From Schistosoma haematobium (Eukaryota > Platyhelminthes > Trematoda > Strigeidida > Schistosomatidae), in contig NC_067198.1 in the NCBI RefSeq assembly GCF_000699445.3, positions 39,345,523 to 39,409,522 of the forward strand: 64,000 nucleotides of DNA, written 5' to 3'. The translations under genes were made by a program, and so were the position numbers. The notes beneath the pieces are model-generated. The model saw only the letters and a list, made by a program, of their open reading frames with translations, was not told the DNA's origin and ran no database searches. Positions within the stretch are counted from its first letter, which is position 1. Each line of letters begins with the position of its first letter. Shown in pieces: positions 23,513 to 35,706 of the stretch.

Positions 23513-24994
23513 GATGGAAAAATTATCAAACGGTTGAGTCTATGCATTAGTCTTAGAGGTATAAAAAATAATAATTTATTGATGATTTTCAAATTACATT
23601 TGTCCACTTTAAGGTGATGAATAAAATAATAGTTAGAATGGCTCCTAAGGATATGAAAGGATATGGTGTCGAACATTATCTTTTCGTACATAGATATCAG
23701 GTTTGAAATGGTGAATTACTATAGTTTCAGTTGTATACTAATCTTCTATGAGCCACTAACTTCTTTTAGCTTATGAACGACGTTGAACGATAATTCGCTT
23801 GGTAGTATGTGATTAGACTATGTGACCATGTGTTCAATGATGGAGCAAATTGTTTGATTCGTTTCATAATGATAATAAAACTATTCTTAGAAAATAAGCT
23901 AACATAAATAGATACTTTCAAAAATTTACATAATAAGGTTATATTCTATCGTTTGGCGTCAATTCGAACATCTTAACTAATAATCAACAATCAATTATCA
24001 TAACTTTTAATCATTACGGAGGTCAAGGATTATTATAGTTAATGTATGAAATTGTAATGTATCTATTATCGAAAAATGCCTAGTAATAATAAGGATGAAA
24101 TTATCGTCATGTCTTATTATTTACTGATATAAACAAACTTTAGTGGCGTCTAGCATGAAATCATAGGTAGACGGTCTTTACAAAAACATGTTAAGATTCA
24201 ATGAACTATATTTGATTTCATTCTAACTTTATTCTAATGGATTTTTTTTCAAATAACACTGTCAGCTGGATATGTGTATATGAGCTTACAGCTGTTAGAA
24301 TACAAAAATGCTGATAATATAACGGTCATTATCAACAATACCCGGTGATAATCACGCTACATCATGAACCGGTATTGAATATATGCCACGCAGAAGTCGA
24401 ACTAATTCACTACTAGCACATGATCTAACTTTGAAGTGAAGATTCCTTTTTACTATCAATTTTTGACTTGTTCGTGATTGTAGATACACAGAGTGATTAG
24501 AATCATTTCACTGATCTGAAAATCAGTATTATAGTAGTTTGGAATCAGCACCAAAACAATAATCAGAGTGAATTGATATCAAATAAAGAACAATTAAGAA
24601 TCTGGAAGAATCAGAAAACTCTTTTAGTGTTGTGCATTATTTAACGTTACTCATTAGTAATATTTTCAAAATATTACCATAAATATCCTTTGTAATTTAG
24701 TCAATGAAGCATAAAATAATAAACCGTATCGCAGCGAATCATTATACAAAAAGTGATGTAACTTTGAAGTTATTTATGACTTTGAATAACTTTCATATCA
24801 AATGTTATTATTTTAGCTTGTTAACACTTACTAACACCTATTAATTTAGTTAGATTTCAGTACTATCTAAAGGAATTGTATTAACTACATTTCAAGTATA
24901 GTTTCCTGTAAAACATAAGTATTTATTCAACTTATGATAATCAGTCAGTAACCTTATTGGAGATTTGATGAATAGAGATAATTTCCAGAATAGG
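23513..24994. other. Noncoding, nothing recognised
   Basis: No supportable gene. Confidence 0.6.
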
Positions 24995-25038
24995 GGTTGT
25001 GGAGATTGTTAAGTTTTTGATTGAGATCATGAATTTCA
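24995..25038 (-). repeat. SINE-B tail fragment
   Basis: GGGGTTGTGGAGATTGTTAA and the following TTTTTGATTGAGATCATGAA match the 3' end of the SINE-B copy at 15361-15402. Confidence 0.6.
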
Positions 25039-25340
25039 TTGACAAGCAAAACAGTATGATCAATTTATACTTTTCTAATGACTATATTTTGTCGCTATTG
25101 AAGTCCTGAATAGAGTCATTCATGATTTGAAATACTCAATAATAGCATTAATGATGATAAGTAAGTTGAGTAAAGTAGATTAGAACATAAAGACTATCTT
25201 TTAATCTTCTCTGGCTTAAACTAAAATTCATTTTTCAATACTGAAGATTCATCCTTTGTGACTAGTTGTTATAATTAATGTTTCATTTTGATATTGTCAC
25301 AAAATTGAAAATTCATAATTATAATAAATATTTAGGCGAT

Positions 25341-26336
25341 ACTCATACGACGAACTACAGTGCAAGGTCGTGCATGAAGGACAGCTGACAGATGCATTCC
25401 AAGTAAGGACCGAAGTCAAACAAGGCTGTTTACTCTCTCCCTTCCTCTTTCTTCTGGTGGTCAACTGGATTATGAAGACCTCAACATCTGAAGGAAAACA
25501 CGGAATACAATGGACAGCTCAGAACCAATTAGACGATTTGGACTTCTCAAATGACCTAGCCCTCCTATCGCATACACACGGACAAATGCAGATAAAGAGA
25601 GCCAGTGTGGCAGCAATCCATGCGTCAGTAGGCCTCAACATACACAAGGGGAAAACCAAGGTCCTCAATTTCAAAATGAAGAAAAGCAATCCAATCACAC
25701 TTGATGGCGAAACTCTGGAAGATGTAAAATCCTTCACATACCTGCGAAGCATCACCGATGAACAAGGAGGATCCGATGCAGACGTAAAGGCGAGGATTGG
25801 CAAAGCAAGGGTCGCATTCCTACAATTGAAGAACATATGGAACTCAAAACAACTTTCAACCAATATCAAAGTGAGAATCTTCAATACGAACGTCAAGACA
25901 GTCAGTTCTACTGGACGGAGCTGAAACTTGGAGAACTACTACAACCATCATCAAGAAGGTACAAGTATTTATAAATAGCTGTCTACGCAAGATACTCAAC
26001 ATCTGTTGGCCGGATACCATCAGCAACAGCCTTCTGTGGGAGAGAACAAACCAGCTTCCAGCTGAAGAGGAAATTAGGAAAAGACGATGGAAGTGGATAG
26101 GACATACATTATGCAAATCACCAAACTGCATCACTCGTCAAGCCCCAACTCGGAATCCAGAAGGGAAGAGGAAAAGAGTAAGGCCGAAGAACACATTACG
26201 TTGGGAAATGAAAGCAGATATGAAAAGGATGAATAACAACTGGAAGGAGCTGGAAAGGATTGCCCAGGACAGGGTTGGATGGAGAATGCTGATGAGCGGC
26301 CTATGCTCCTTCACGAGGAGTAACAGGCGTAAGTAA
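25341..26336 (+). pseudogene. 5'-truncated RTE retrotransposon, RT palm to C-terminus
   Basis: Starts inside the reverse transcriptase at the segment encoding YDELQCKVVHEGQLTDAFQ, continues through GCLLSPFLF and the active-site box, and ends NRRK-stop in the TAAGTAA tail. The active-site box reads FSND (AAT at 25550-25552) instead of F-x-D-D. A tandem CAGT at 25899-25906 shifts the frame, so the rest ([38 protein letters not shown]) is in another frame. The 36 kb copy has the same two lesions. No flanking target duplication was found. Confidence 0.88.
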
Positions 26337-26865
26337 ACAGTGAACAGATATTAAAATACAATATGATTTTATTAGTCTGAGAGCAAATATTTATTAATGA
26401 TCTAGAATGGTAATATTCTTAGTGATTAAAAATCAATAAACAGTTTACCAAATTGACTCAAAGAATACAATACTATTGTAAACTTTTCTGATACAGATTT
26501 CTTTACTGACTATTGTGAAATGTTACCAGTGTTTTAATCTGTAATATATATATATATATATATAGTACTCATTGAAAGTAAACAGTAATTCAATATATTA
26601 TAAAAGCATACACTATTGAGTCTTTCAACCAAAGCCAAGAATTGAAACCGCAATGTCATCTTGTACATCTAAAACAATAGAAAATAATCATTCTTTAACC
26701 AATTTGACATTTTGTTAAATTATTTTGTAACACTTCAAAGTGTAAAAGTATAAAACTTTAGCGGCATAATAACTTGACAGAATTTTTATTCTCTAGTGTA
26801 TTAAAAAGTGACAAATATATTTTTAGTTGGTATGTGTATTATTTCCCTCTCTCTCTCACTCTCTC

Positions 26866-26905
<40 letters not shown>

Positions 26906-27904
26906 CATGAGGGTTGGAGGGGTAGTTGAATAGTTAGGCAACAGTAAATTATTTTTCAAACAATTAAATCAAAAAAGAATATGACCATGATATGTTAGAG
27001 ATTTTTCCCACCTTTTCAATCCTTTATTGTAACTAGTGTTGCTATTGTTGTTGTTGTTGTGACTGTTATTTGAGACTAGTTCCGATAGTTTGAACAAAAA
27101 TATAGAAAGTGAGAGAGAGAGAGAGAGAACGAGAGAGTGAGTGAGTGAACTTAATCCTAAACATTTTACCATGACAATCAGAAGAGATAATTAATGATTC
27201 ATTTTTCATTTATTATATGTTCATTTATGTGACTTAATTCTGTTCACATGTATGTATGTGAATGTGTTTGTATTTAGTTGTCAACCTTAAGATAGGGAAT
27301 TGTACAGTCGGTTACTTTATGAATTCCATATTAAAACATAATAAATTTTAATAGGGGGTTACTTCATTATAATAATTAGTAGTAGTATTATTATATTAAA
27401 TCAGAAAGTAATTGATACTTCAAAGCATTTAGAAAGTTATTTTTTTTTCGCATCAGATTTTTTCTGTGCCGATATTATGCTTCATACGGTATACAAGAAA
27501 CTAGAAAAATTCATAATTGAGATCGTTAGTAACAAAGAATACCCTACTGATCACAATGGGCTAACCAAATACAAAAACCCACATCTTTATTCATGTTTAA
27601 TTCACTAGAGGATTCTTCTTAGTTTTGTTAGTAAGTAGGGTAATTTGAATAGAGTGTCTAATGTTGGTGCGGGTATTTAATTCATACTATTTCCTCATTT
27701 TGTTGATGAATTATTTTTACGCTTAAATTAGTCCACTAAAATTCATTTATGGTTAAAATATAAACGGTTCAAAACATGATCCAATTTCTTTATTCTATTT
27801 AATTTACTGAAAGTCATTTGTAATATATAAACCATTCTGAATTTCTCAGATATATTATTTGTTTTGATGGAATCTTACTGTTTAAATAACAAACTGATCT
27901 TAGT
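26337..27904. other. Noncoding with microsatellites
   Basis: (TA)n at 26543-26564; (CT)n at 26846-26865 followed by (TA)n at 26867-26901; (GTT)n near 27044-27060; (GA)n near 27112-27128. No gene. Confidence 0.7.
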
Positions 27905-28000
27905 TAAACAACCTTTGAAAACTAAGGAGCATTCAATAATTGTTTCGTTCTGGAATTGAACTTCTCAGCGGTATTCATTCACGATCTCAGGATCTTAAAG
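27905..28000 (-). mobile_element. Degenerate SINE-B hammerhead segment
   Basis: Minus strand keeps CTGAGAAGTTC, a GAAC/GAAAC box and the tail word order, but G8 of the core is changed and stem I does not pair. Confidence 0.5.
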
Positions 28001-30154
28001 TTTAACTGAATTTAAAACTGTGATCCATTTAAAATGCGGTATGTACGTTTAGGGAATTATTGATAGTTGATACAAATTTCAACTCTAATGATTGGTTTTG
28101 AATTATTTAATAAGACTTACTGAAGTTTTAGTCCGTCAATAGTTGGAATCCTGCTAAAGATCAATATTTCTGTCCGGTACTCTGTAATTTAATATGTAAT
28201 AAGATTGTTAATGAAAAGAACTTCAATATTAAACCAAATTTCATTATCGACAGAAACATCAAGCAGACACTTTATAGAAGGATATCTACAGAAATCACTG
28301 AAGTTTATTTCTATGAAAGTACGTTTTCTTCATTAAGTCTCATAGTGATATTGTTTTCTGGCTGCGAAGTTTTCACCAACGATTTAGTTAAATCAGAAAG
28401 ATTAATAGTATCATCACAGACTTTTTATATTTGTATACATTTTGAGAATTAACGGATTAAGACAGTTTAATATATACTTTTTGAGTCATCATAACACTTT
28501 CTGTATATGTAAAAGTTTTGCTACTATTAGGCATTAGTAGTATTTTAAGGTGATCTCTTTTATATTGAGTATATATTGAATAAGAAAACCATAAAACCAT
28601 GCTATATAAGTCAGCAAACAGGTTACCATATACACCTGATTGCTTATAACTTGATTATTTGGGATATTTTACAATATACAATACTGTATGAATTTGTTCG
28701 TTTATTTATGTATGCGCGTGTACGTTTTGACAAACTAATTAGTTCAAATAGTAATAATAATACAGTAATTATCTTTTTCCAAGAGGAGGCCGAGTTCATC
28801 TCTTATTCAAGTTAAGAACAAGTAATAACTGCAATAAGAAAAATATGTACATTGCCTAATTATGCTGGAGAACGATAGTATTCAAATGGGTCTGTGTAGG
28901 TATATGTTTGTAGATGTGTGTGTGTGTGTAGACGTCTACTGTTATCACTTCTTACCCAGTAATAGTTATGGTTAGTAATACCTTACTTCTTCCTGTATCT
29001 TTGTCTCTCTGTCATACTCTTAGGTAATAAATAATGATAATAATAACAAATAATACTAGAAATAGTGGTAGCAACAAAGAGATTAAAATTTCCTTTAAAA
29101 AGTTTACAGATTACACCACTAGTCAGTTAGAATCATAAAACGAAGGAAGAGAATTGGGAAGGAAAAAGAAAAATTATATTTTTATGACCTCCCTCATTAT
29201 TACTCCTTCTACTGTTATCTTCACCATTTTTTTTAGACATTAAAACGTAAAACAAAGAGAAATGCTTATTAAAAATCTTATGATATAAATAAACAGTTAC
29301 TTGTTTTAACGTACATTATAATACAGTGAGATTCATTGAAATGTTACTTGAAACTGAATTCTTGAATTCTTGAATACTTCAAGTTTAGATGGTAGTTTAT
29401 ATTGTAGATTAATAGCTAATGAGAAGAAATTTACATTTTATTTTGTAGTTCTCATTTGAAGTATTCGACAATGAATACTTTGAACTATATACTGGTTCAA
29501 AACTTTTACATTAACAAATAACTAGCTAATTTTGACTCATTTATTGAATGCAGTTTCATGTATTAAGCTTCAATTACACTGTGCATGAAAATTAATAATA
29601 CTAAGTGATATTCTCAGTCTAATTCGCTTTAACAAGGAATAAGACACAATGGATGAGTACCGAATGTTTTAGGTCTTAAACAACTACTCTATTCATTTAC
29701 CTGAAATGAACATCACTTAAAAGCAGAGTTTAATTGTTTACCCACCGCATCATAAAACAATTAATTCAACAAAAGAACCCTTTTCAATTAAATGTAAAGC
29801 TTTGAAAGTCAACTCCTTGTAGAGGATTCCTTTACTAAATTATTTATTTCAATAATATGTCTTACGTATCTGAATATAATCAATAGACGCCCCTCAATCT
29901 GACTTTCTTATCGATTTTCAATCATGAGCACAACTTATCTAGAACTTTAGTACTACCATAAAGATTTGAAATTACAATCAAACATATTACTATTGTTATT
30001 CACATCTTTAAAATTGAAACTAGTAATTAATAATTCAGTTTACACTCCTTAGTTTAAATTGCTACTACTATTCAGTATTAATATCATCCCACTGAAATGT
30101 TTTGTAACATTATAGAGTACATGGATAATAGATGAAATATGGGTAATCGTGCAA
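28001..30154. other. Noncoding, nothing recognised
   Basis: Short GT tract near 28917-28930. No gene or repeat identified. Confidence 0.6.
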
Positions 30155-30297
30155 ACTATAGCACATGTTTCATCACTTTTTAGACTCATCAGCTTAATAT
30201 ACTTGAATTCAAGGATTAATGTACCCTCTGAGATTCGAACCCATTAACTTTTGCCTTTGACACCAATATGTTATCCACTTAGCTACCGATTTCAAAT
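30155..30297 (-). mobile_element. Degenerate SMalpha copy
   Basis: Minus strand: Pol III-like head at about 30240-30297 (GGTAGCTAAGTGGATAACAT and GGGTTCGAATCTC), then CTGATGAGTC and a GATGAAAC box at 30170-30195. Core words survive, but stem I and the cleavage side have drifted. Confidence 0.6.
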
Positions 30298-31171
30298 AGC
30301 TACACACTTGTATGAACGGGTATGAATTACAGAGTATAATTTCAATGCATGTCAATGTATCATCTTAATGATCAATGATTTTCTAATAGTTTAATCAATT
30401 GGTTAGTATTAATCAAAAGTAAACATCTTTTTTTAAAAAAATGTTTCGTCTTTTTCAAGTAAACTCTGTTCAGTGCATAACTAAAACTTCATTTATACAC
30501 ATGATAAATTAAAACATGATCATGATTACTTATATATACATTCCTTAGAATAATCCACCATAATCATAAAACTGAAGAAAAAAACAACCTCTTTCTCTAT
30601 TTCCCTCTTCAGTCGAGGTACTTTTAATAATTTATACATATTCACTGAATACTCTAGTTACAGTACAAACTAATTTCACTAACTGAGATATCACTTACGT
30701 ACATAAATATATACATATAAATAAATATATATGTATATCAATGTGTATTCCTGTTTATTTGTATGATTCTACAACAGATTTTGTGTTTATAAAAGAATAA
30801 ATGTCCCTATATATCCCAATAATTGTATTACTACATCTAACAATAGTAATAATAATAATAATAATAGTAATTATAATGAAGTGAACTATACGTCAAACGA
30901 AAATGTACTTGAAATACAAGACAAGAAGGTTATTGAAAAAGTAGAGAAGACATTTCCTTTTATATAAACTATCTTATTGATACAAATAATATAGTGTCTT
31001 GTAAACATATATGTATATATGTATGTATAATACATAAATATGTAGTTGACTGGTAGTTTGTCAGGTTCGCACCTCCACATAAATCTACCATAATAAATGA
31101 GATTAGGATTTGATTGTATAAAAGACGTAAAACATTACCTCATTATATTATAAATCAGTTTATATGTATTT

Positions 31172-31174
<3 letters not shown>
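30298..31174. other. Noncoding; (AAT)n near 30846-30867
   Basis: No gene. Confidence 0.6.
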
Positions 31175-31226
<52 letters not shown>

Positions 31227-31227
31227 C
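31175..31227. repeat. (TA)n microsatellite
   Basis: Alternating A and T, interrupted near the right end. Confidence 0.95.
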
Positions 31228-31564
31228 TACGTTTTATTTATATATGTGTATACTTGTTTAAATAATGTCCATTTGATTTGGTTTAAATCTTATTTTATAT
31301 ATTAAATAAAAGTGGTTTATATCTCTTTTTATTTCGAAAGAGAATGATTATATCCATTAGCTTTACTCATTAAAATATATGTTTGCACTAAAAAAACACA
31401 AAATAGAGAAATCTTATTTGGACATTTAAAATACAAAATTGGCTTAGTGACTGGAAGAAAAAAGAAAATGAATTTAGCTGAACAGTTGTACTATTTAATA
31501 ATGAAATGAATAAGTCAGAATATTTTTAATTACAATTAAATAGAATTTAACTACGTTGAATTCA

Positions 31565-31762
31565 TGGGAATTTTGCCGGCTCAGTAATTTAGAAGTTAAG
31601 CGATCACGCGCGAGACTGATTGGGTGCTTGTTTTGAATCTCGCAAAGCGGGATCGTGGATGAGCACTGTTGAGGAATCCTATAATAGGACGAAATGGCAG
31701 TCCAATGTTTCCAGGTTTTCAGTGGTAGTCTAGCTTCAATTGACTCATGATCTTAATATTTA
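31565..31762 (+). mobile_element. SINE-B copy, plus strand
   Basis: Head GCCGGCTCAGTAATTTAGAA, a B-box-like TTGAATCTCGC, the hammerhead segment at 31652-31705, and the tail CTAGCTTCAATTGACTCATG. The core reads TTGAGGA (C3 changed), with GGACGAAAT intact, so it is probably inactive. Confidence 0.7.
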
Positions 31763-31929
31763 AAACACAATTAATATGAACGAAGAATATTCTTTTCAAT
31801 AATTTCTTATCAGGTTCGACAATTATCTAATATTAATAATAATCCATAAAATTGATCAGGTTTAAGACAGTACACCATTTAAAATTGTGACATGTGAATC
31901 AAGGGTTGTTGTTTGTCATATAAAATCTA

Positions 31930-32112
31930 ATTGTTAATAAGCAAATATGGTTAGTGGAATCCAGGATGCTCGTTTTGTCTTATTTGAGACTCATCAGCCG
32001 GATGTAACTGCATCCAAGAGTTGATGTTCGCTCCGGGATGCAGGTATACCCAGCTGACAAGTCCCAGATAGAACGAAACACGCGTCCTAGATTCCACTAT
32101 TAAACACTATTC
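31930..32112. mobile_element. Inverted SMalpha pair with two hammerhead relics
   Basis: 31955-32010 on the minus strand reads CTGATGAGTCTCAAATAAGAC then AAAA in place of GAAA. 32040-32100 on the plus strand reads CTGACAAGTCCC and GAACGAAACACGCGTCCTAG, so its CTGATGA is damaged while GAAA survives. The two halves face each other across about 30 bp. Confidence 0.7.
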
Positions 32113-32125
32113 ATGATGAATAACC

Positions 32126-32285
32126 GTAAATCTAATTCCCAACCCTAACCATCAACTGTGAATCATAATCCTTATTCTTCAAACTGGTTTATAACCCTCA
32201 TTTAGCCCTAGTAAGTAGGTGGACGCTCTCAAGATCACTTAGGCGTCACTCAAAGGTTGTCCATAAATTATAATCTCACCGGATT
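32126..32285. repeat. Dispersed repeat Q, copy 2
   Basis: Partner of 22540-22730 (CTAGTAAGTAGGTGGACGCT and AGGCGTCACTCAAAGGTTG). It directly follows the inverted SMalpha pair. Confidence 0.5.
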
Positions 32286-32692
32286 ATCATAAACTTAAAC
32301 TTTCTTCCTATGTCAGTTATTATTTTCTATCTTATAAAAATAATCTATTCATCAAGATTGTATAAAATGATCTGATTAATGGATGATTAGCATGATTCGC
32401 TTATAGTAAATTAATTGTGTGATAACTTATTACAGATCGAACGAAACATTAAAAGCTTGTAAAATATAAACTTAAATATTTTTTCCAACGAAATCAGAAG
32501 ACCACATAAGGAATCATTACAGAAAAAATACCCAGGAACATATAAATAGTGGAATGACAGAATTATCGAAAAACAGATGGCTGAGCATTTCAATTATAAT
32601 AGTTAAATATTTACAGTAAAAATACAGTCCGAATTCCTGAAAACCAGTGCGCATTCAAAATATTCAAGTATACATTATGATAAATAAAAAAG
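32286..32692. other. Noncoding left flank of the large inverted repeat
   Basis: Nothing recognised. Weak similarity to the outer side of the right arm is visible from about 32656. Confidence 0.5.
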
Positions 32693-33607
32693 AGACCTAC
32701 CAGATTTTCAATTATACATCAAAATACAATGTTTACATTTCTACATTTCAAAACAAATATGTTCATACACATAATCATGTACATTCATCAAATGGAATTT
32801 ATCAACACAACCAAAAAATTATTCTTTATTCGACTCAAAAATCCTCAAATTTTTCACCACATTCACCTAATCATTGTTCATATGCACTGAACTGTTTCTG
32901 TATGTCTGTTGATTTGCAAGGTGCGAATGTTCAGTTCACAGAACATAGAGCTGAATAGAAAGAGAGTGAGTGAGTGAGTGAGTGAGAGTGTAGCGAACGA
33001 ACAACATAGAGAGAGAGAGAGAAAGAGAGTTGAGAAAGTCTATTTTTGAAATATCTCACATGATGGAAGTAGATTAGTTGCAAGAATGTCAGTGATTATG
33101 TAAAAATAGAGTGATTGTGTAATTGTTTGTGAATGAATGACGAGAGAATTCACTTAATTCTCTATGTGGAGTATGATCTGGAAATAAGACATTTTGATGT
33201 TGACAATTTCAATATAACAATAATAATAATAATAATGGTTATGATTGGGATGATAATAATGACTGGACAATTCGACACAAACTATTTTATTGTAATTACC
33301 TGTTAAGTGAAGTCAATGTCACTTTCCTACGTATAGTCAAGTTTAGGGAATTCTGATATTTTAATAACTAAATCGATGATCCATTGGTCATTGTACTAGA
33401 AGGAGTTATTATACTGTCTTGCAGTTCATATTCAATAGTGAAGAAAAATATATTTCATCATTGAGAAATTACTCATCGTTTGATATCAAATCTACTGAAG
33501 TTACCGCAACTTGTTACAAGAGTCAAGCATTCATATAGCATGAATAAATCTTCATTGTACATACTACAACTACAATGAATCTTATCAATAACTTAAACGG
33601 AAAGTGT
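32693..33607 (+). repeat. Large inverted repeat, left arm
   Basis: The reverse complement of 34300-35222. Every stretch I compared base by base agrees, except one C/T near the inner edge and a TGAG microsatellite with 5 units here and 7 in the right arm. That accounts exactly for the 915 and 923 bp lengths. Contains GTGA, GA and AAT tracts. The open frames on the arms (32647-32958 plus, 35025-35423 minus) are two views of the same AT-rich sequence, and I do not call them genes. Confidence 0.93.
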
Positions 33608-34299
33608 GAATGCGATGAGCGAGATTGTAAACGTGTAGCCTAATTTACTATTTGCAATCCAACCACATATATTGATTAGAATTACTTCTTACCAGTTGAT
33701 ATGAATGTTCGGTGCTTTTAACCAAAGCTAATCCGTGACGAAAACTACAATTTGAGCGACCTACATAAATCCTATTTACATTCATTATTATTGTTATTTC
33801 TCTATGATTGACTAGGATTATTCATATTGTATTATGAAATATAATGAAATCAGTGAATTCATTCAATTAAATAACTGATACCAATTTTCAGTTATTCACT
33901 CCATAAAACTATCGTTATTATTATCATTATTATTGTCAATATTATTATTATTATTAATGGCTGTTTGCTATTATTCTTATTAACTGGATTAATTGTATAT
34001 GTATATACTCTATCAATGTTATAAACATGAAAATGTAATAAACCCTGTACTTGAAATAATCAATGTTATAAATGATAAACATTTAATTATTATTTTACTG
34101 TTTGTGATGAACATAATTAATTTCAATCATCTATCAGGTATGCAAAGTATACGGTATTGAAAATACTTACAATTCAATGAGAGATTATCACAAAATATAC
34201 ATATTTATTTATCTTCCTAATCTTTGTCTGATGACAACCATACACAGTGTGAAGCATCATTTGTTCATAAATTGTTTCTGTGTAGATATTTTCCTATTA
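33608..34299. other. Spacer between inverted repeat arms
   Basis: 692 bp of unique AT-rich DNA with ATT tracts near 33914-33955. No gene. Confidence 0.8.
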
Positions 34300-35222
34300 A
34301 CACTTTCCATTTAAGTTATTGATAAGATTCATTGTAGTTGTAGTATGTACAATGAAGATTTATTCATGCTATATGAATGCTTGACTCTTGTAACAAGTTG
34401 CGGTAACTTCAGTAGATTTGATATCAAACGATGAGTAATTTCTCAATGATGAAATATATTTTTCTTCACTATTGAATATGAACTGCAAGACAGTATAATA
34501 ACTCCTTCTAGTACAATGACCAATGGATCATCGATTTAGTTATTAAAATATCAGAATTCCCTAAACTTGACTATACGTAGGAAAGTGACATTGACTTCAC
34601 TTAACAGGTAATTACAATAAAATAGTTTGTGTCGAATTGTCCAGTCATTATTATCATCCCAATCATAACCATTATTATTATTATTATTGTTATATTGAAA
34701 TTGTCAACATCAAAATGTCTTATTTCCAGATCATACTCCACATAGAGAATTAAGTGAATTCTCTCGTCATTCATTCACAAACAATTACACAATCACTCTA
34801 TTTTTACATAATCACTGACATTCTTGCAACTAATCTACTTCCATCATGTGAGATATTTCAAAAATAGACTTTCTCAACTCTCTTTCTCTCTCTCTCTCTA
34901 TGTTGTTCGTTCGCTACACTCTCACTCACTCACTCACTCACTCACTCACTCTCTTTCTATTCAGCTCTATGTTCTGTGAACTGAACATTCGCACCTTGCA
35001 AATCAACAGACATACAGAAACAGTTCAGTGCATATGAACAATGATTAGGTGAATGTGGTGAAAAATTTGAGGATTTTTGAGTCGAATAAAGAATAATTTT
35101 TTGGTTGTGTTGATAAATTCCATTTGATGAATGTACATGATTATGTGTATGAACATATTTGTTTTGAAATGTAGAAATGTAAACATTGTATTTTGATGTA
35201 TAATTGAAAATCTGGTAGGTCT
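34300..35222 (-). repeat. Large inverted repeat, right arm
   Basis: Partner of 32693-33607. The match stops abruptly at both the outer and inner edges. No transposon-like terminal motif or flanking duplication was identified. Confidence 0.93.
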
Positions 35223-35694
35223 GTTTAATTTATCACAGAATATTTTCTGATTAGGAAAGTAATTTAGATATTTACGCCGTTCGTGTTTGCGTAGTTTTTT
35301 TAAACTTTTTTTTGAGTTGTATTTTGTGTACTTCTCGATAATCATACCCGAAGCATTTGAATTACCAACTTGATTCATTTGTTTTTGTTCGTTCTTCGCG
35401 TGAGTTATGTACCGATTTATCAATCTGAGCTATTCATAACTCTTCCAAGTGACTGCTTGAATCAATTTCCTATGCTTTACTAATAACGCCAGGCTAAATG
35501 TACACAACAACTTGAACATGAAATAAAATGTGAGAAGTATGAAAAGAACGCTTTACTTCAAGTTTCGTTTGTGTACTGAAAATCAAGTGTATTTATAGTA
35601 TTTCAGTTGACCTTTGGCATCTTAAAAGCTCTGGAACTGTACAAAATATAGCATCAGGAGTGTCAATTATCCTATCAGAAATGTGACACATTAC
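35223..35694. other. Noncoding, nothing recognised
   Basis: An open frame on the minus strand enters here from the right arm. It has no recognisable domain. Confidence 0.55.
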
Positions 35695-35706
35695 TTCTAA
35701 CTTTCT
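35695..35706. repeat. Target site duplication, left
   Basis: TTCTAACTTTCT, repeated exactly at 38930-38941 on the other side of the RTE. Confidence 0.9.

Noticed and set aside
25341..26336. Target site duplication around the 25 kb RTE
   Set aside because: The flanks were compared and no convincing direct repeat was found.
32941..33030. CRISPR-like or satellite array at the GTGA/GA tracts
   Set aside because: Units are 2-4 bp without spacers; they are simple microsatellites duplicated with the inverted repeat.
35025..35423. 132-codon minus-strand frame as a gene, with 32647-32958 as its inverted paralogue
   Set aside because: Both lie mostly inside the inverted-repeat arms and are the same DNA read from each side in different frames. 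Neither has a domain.
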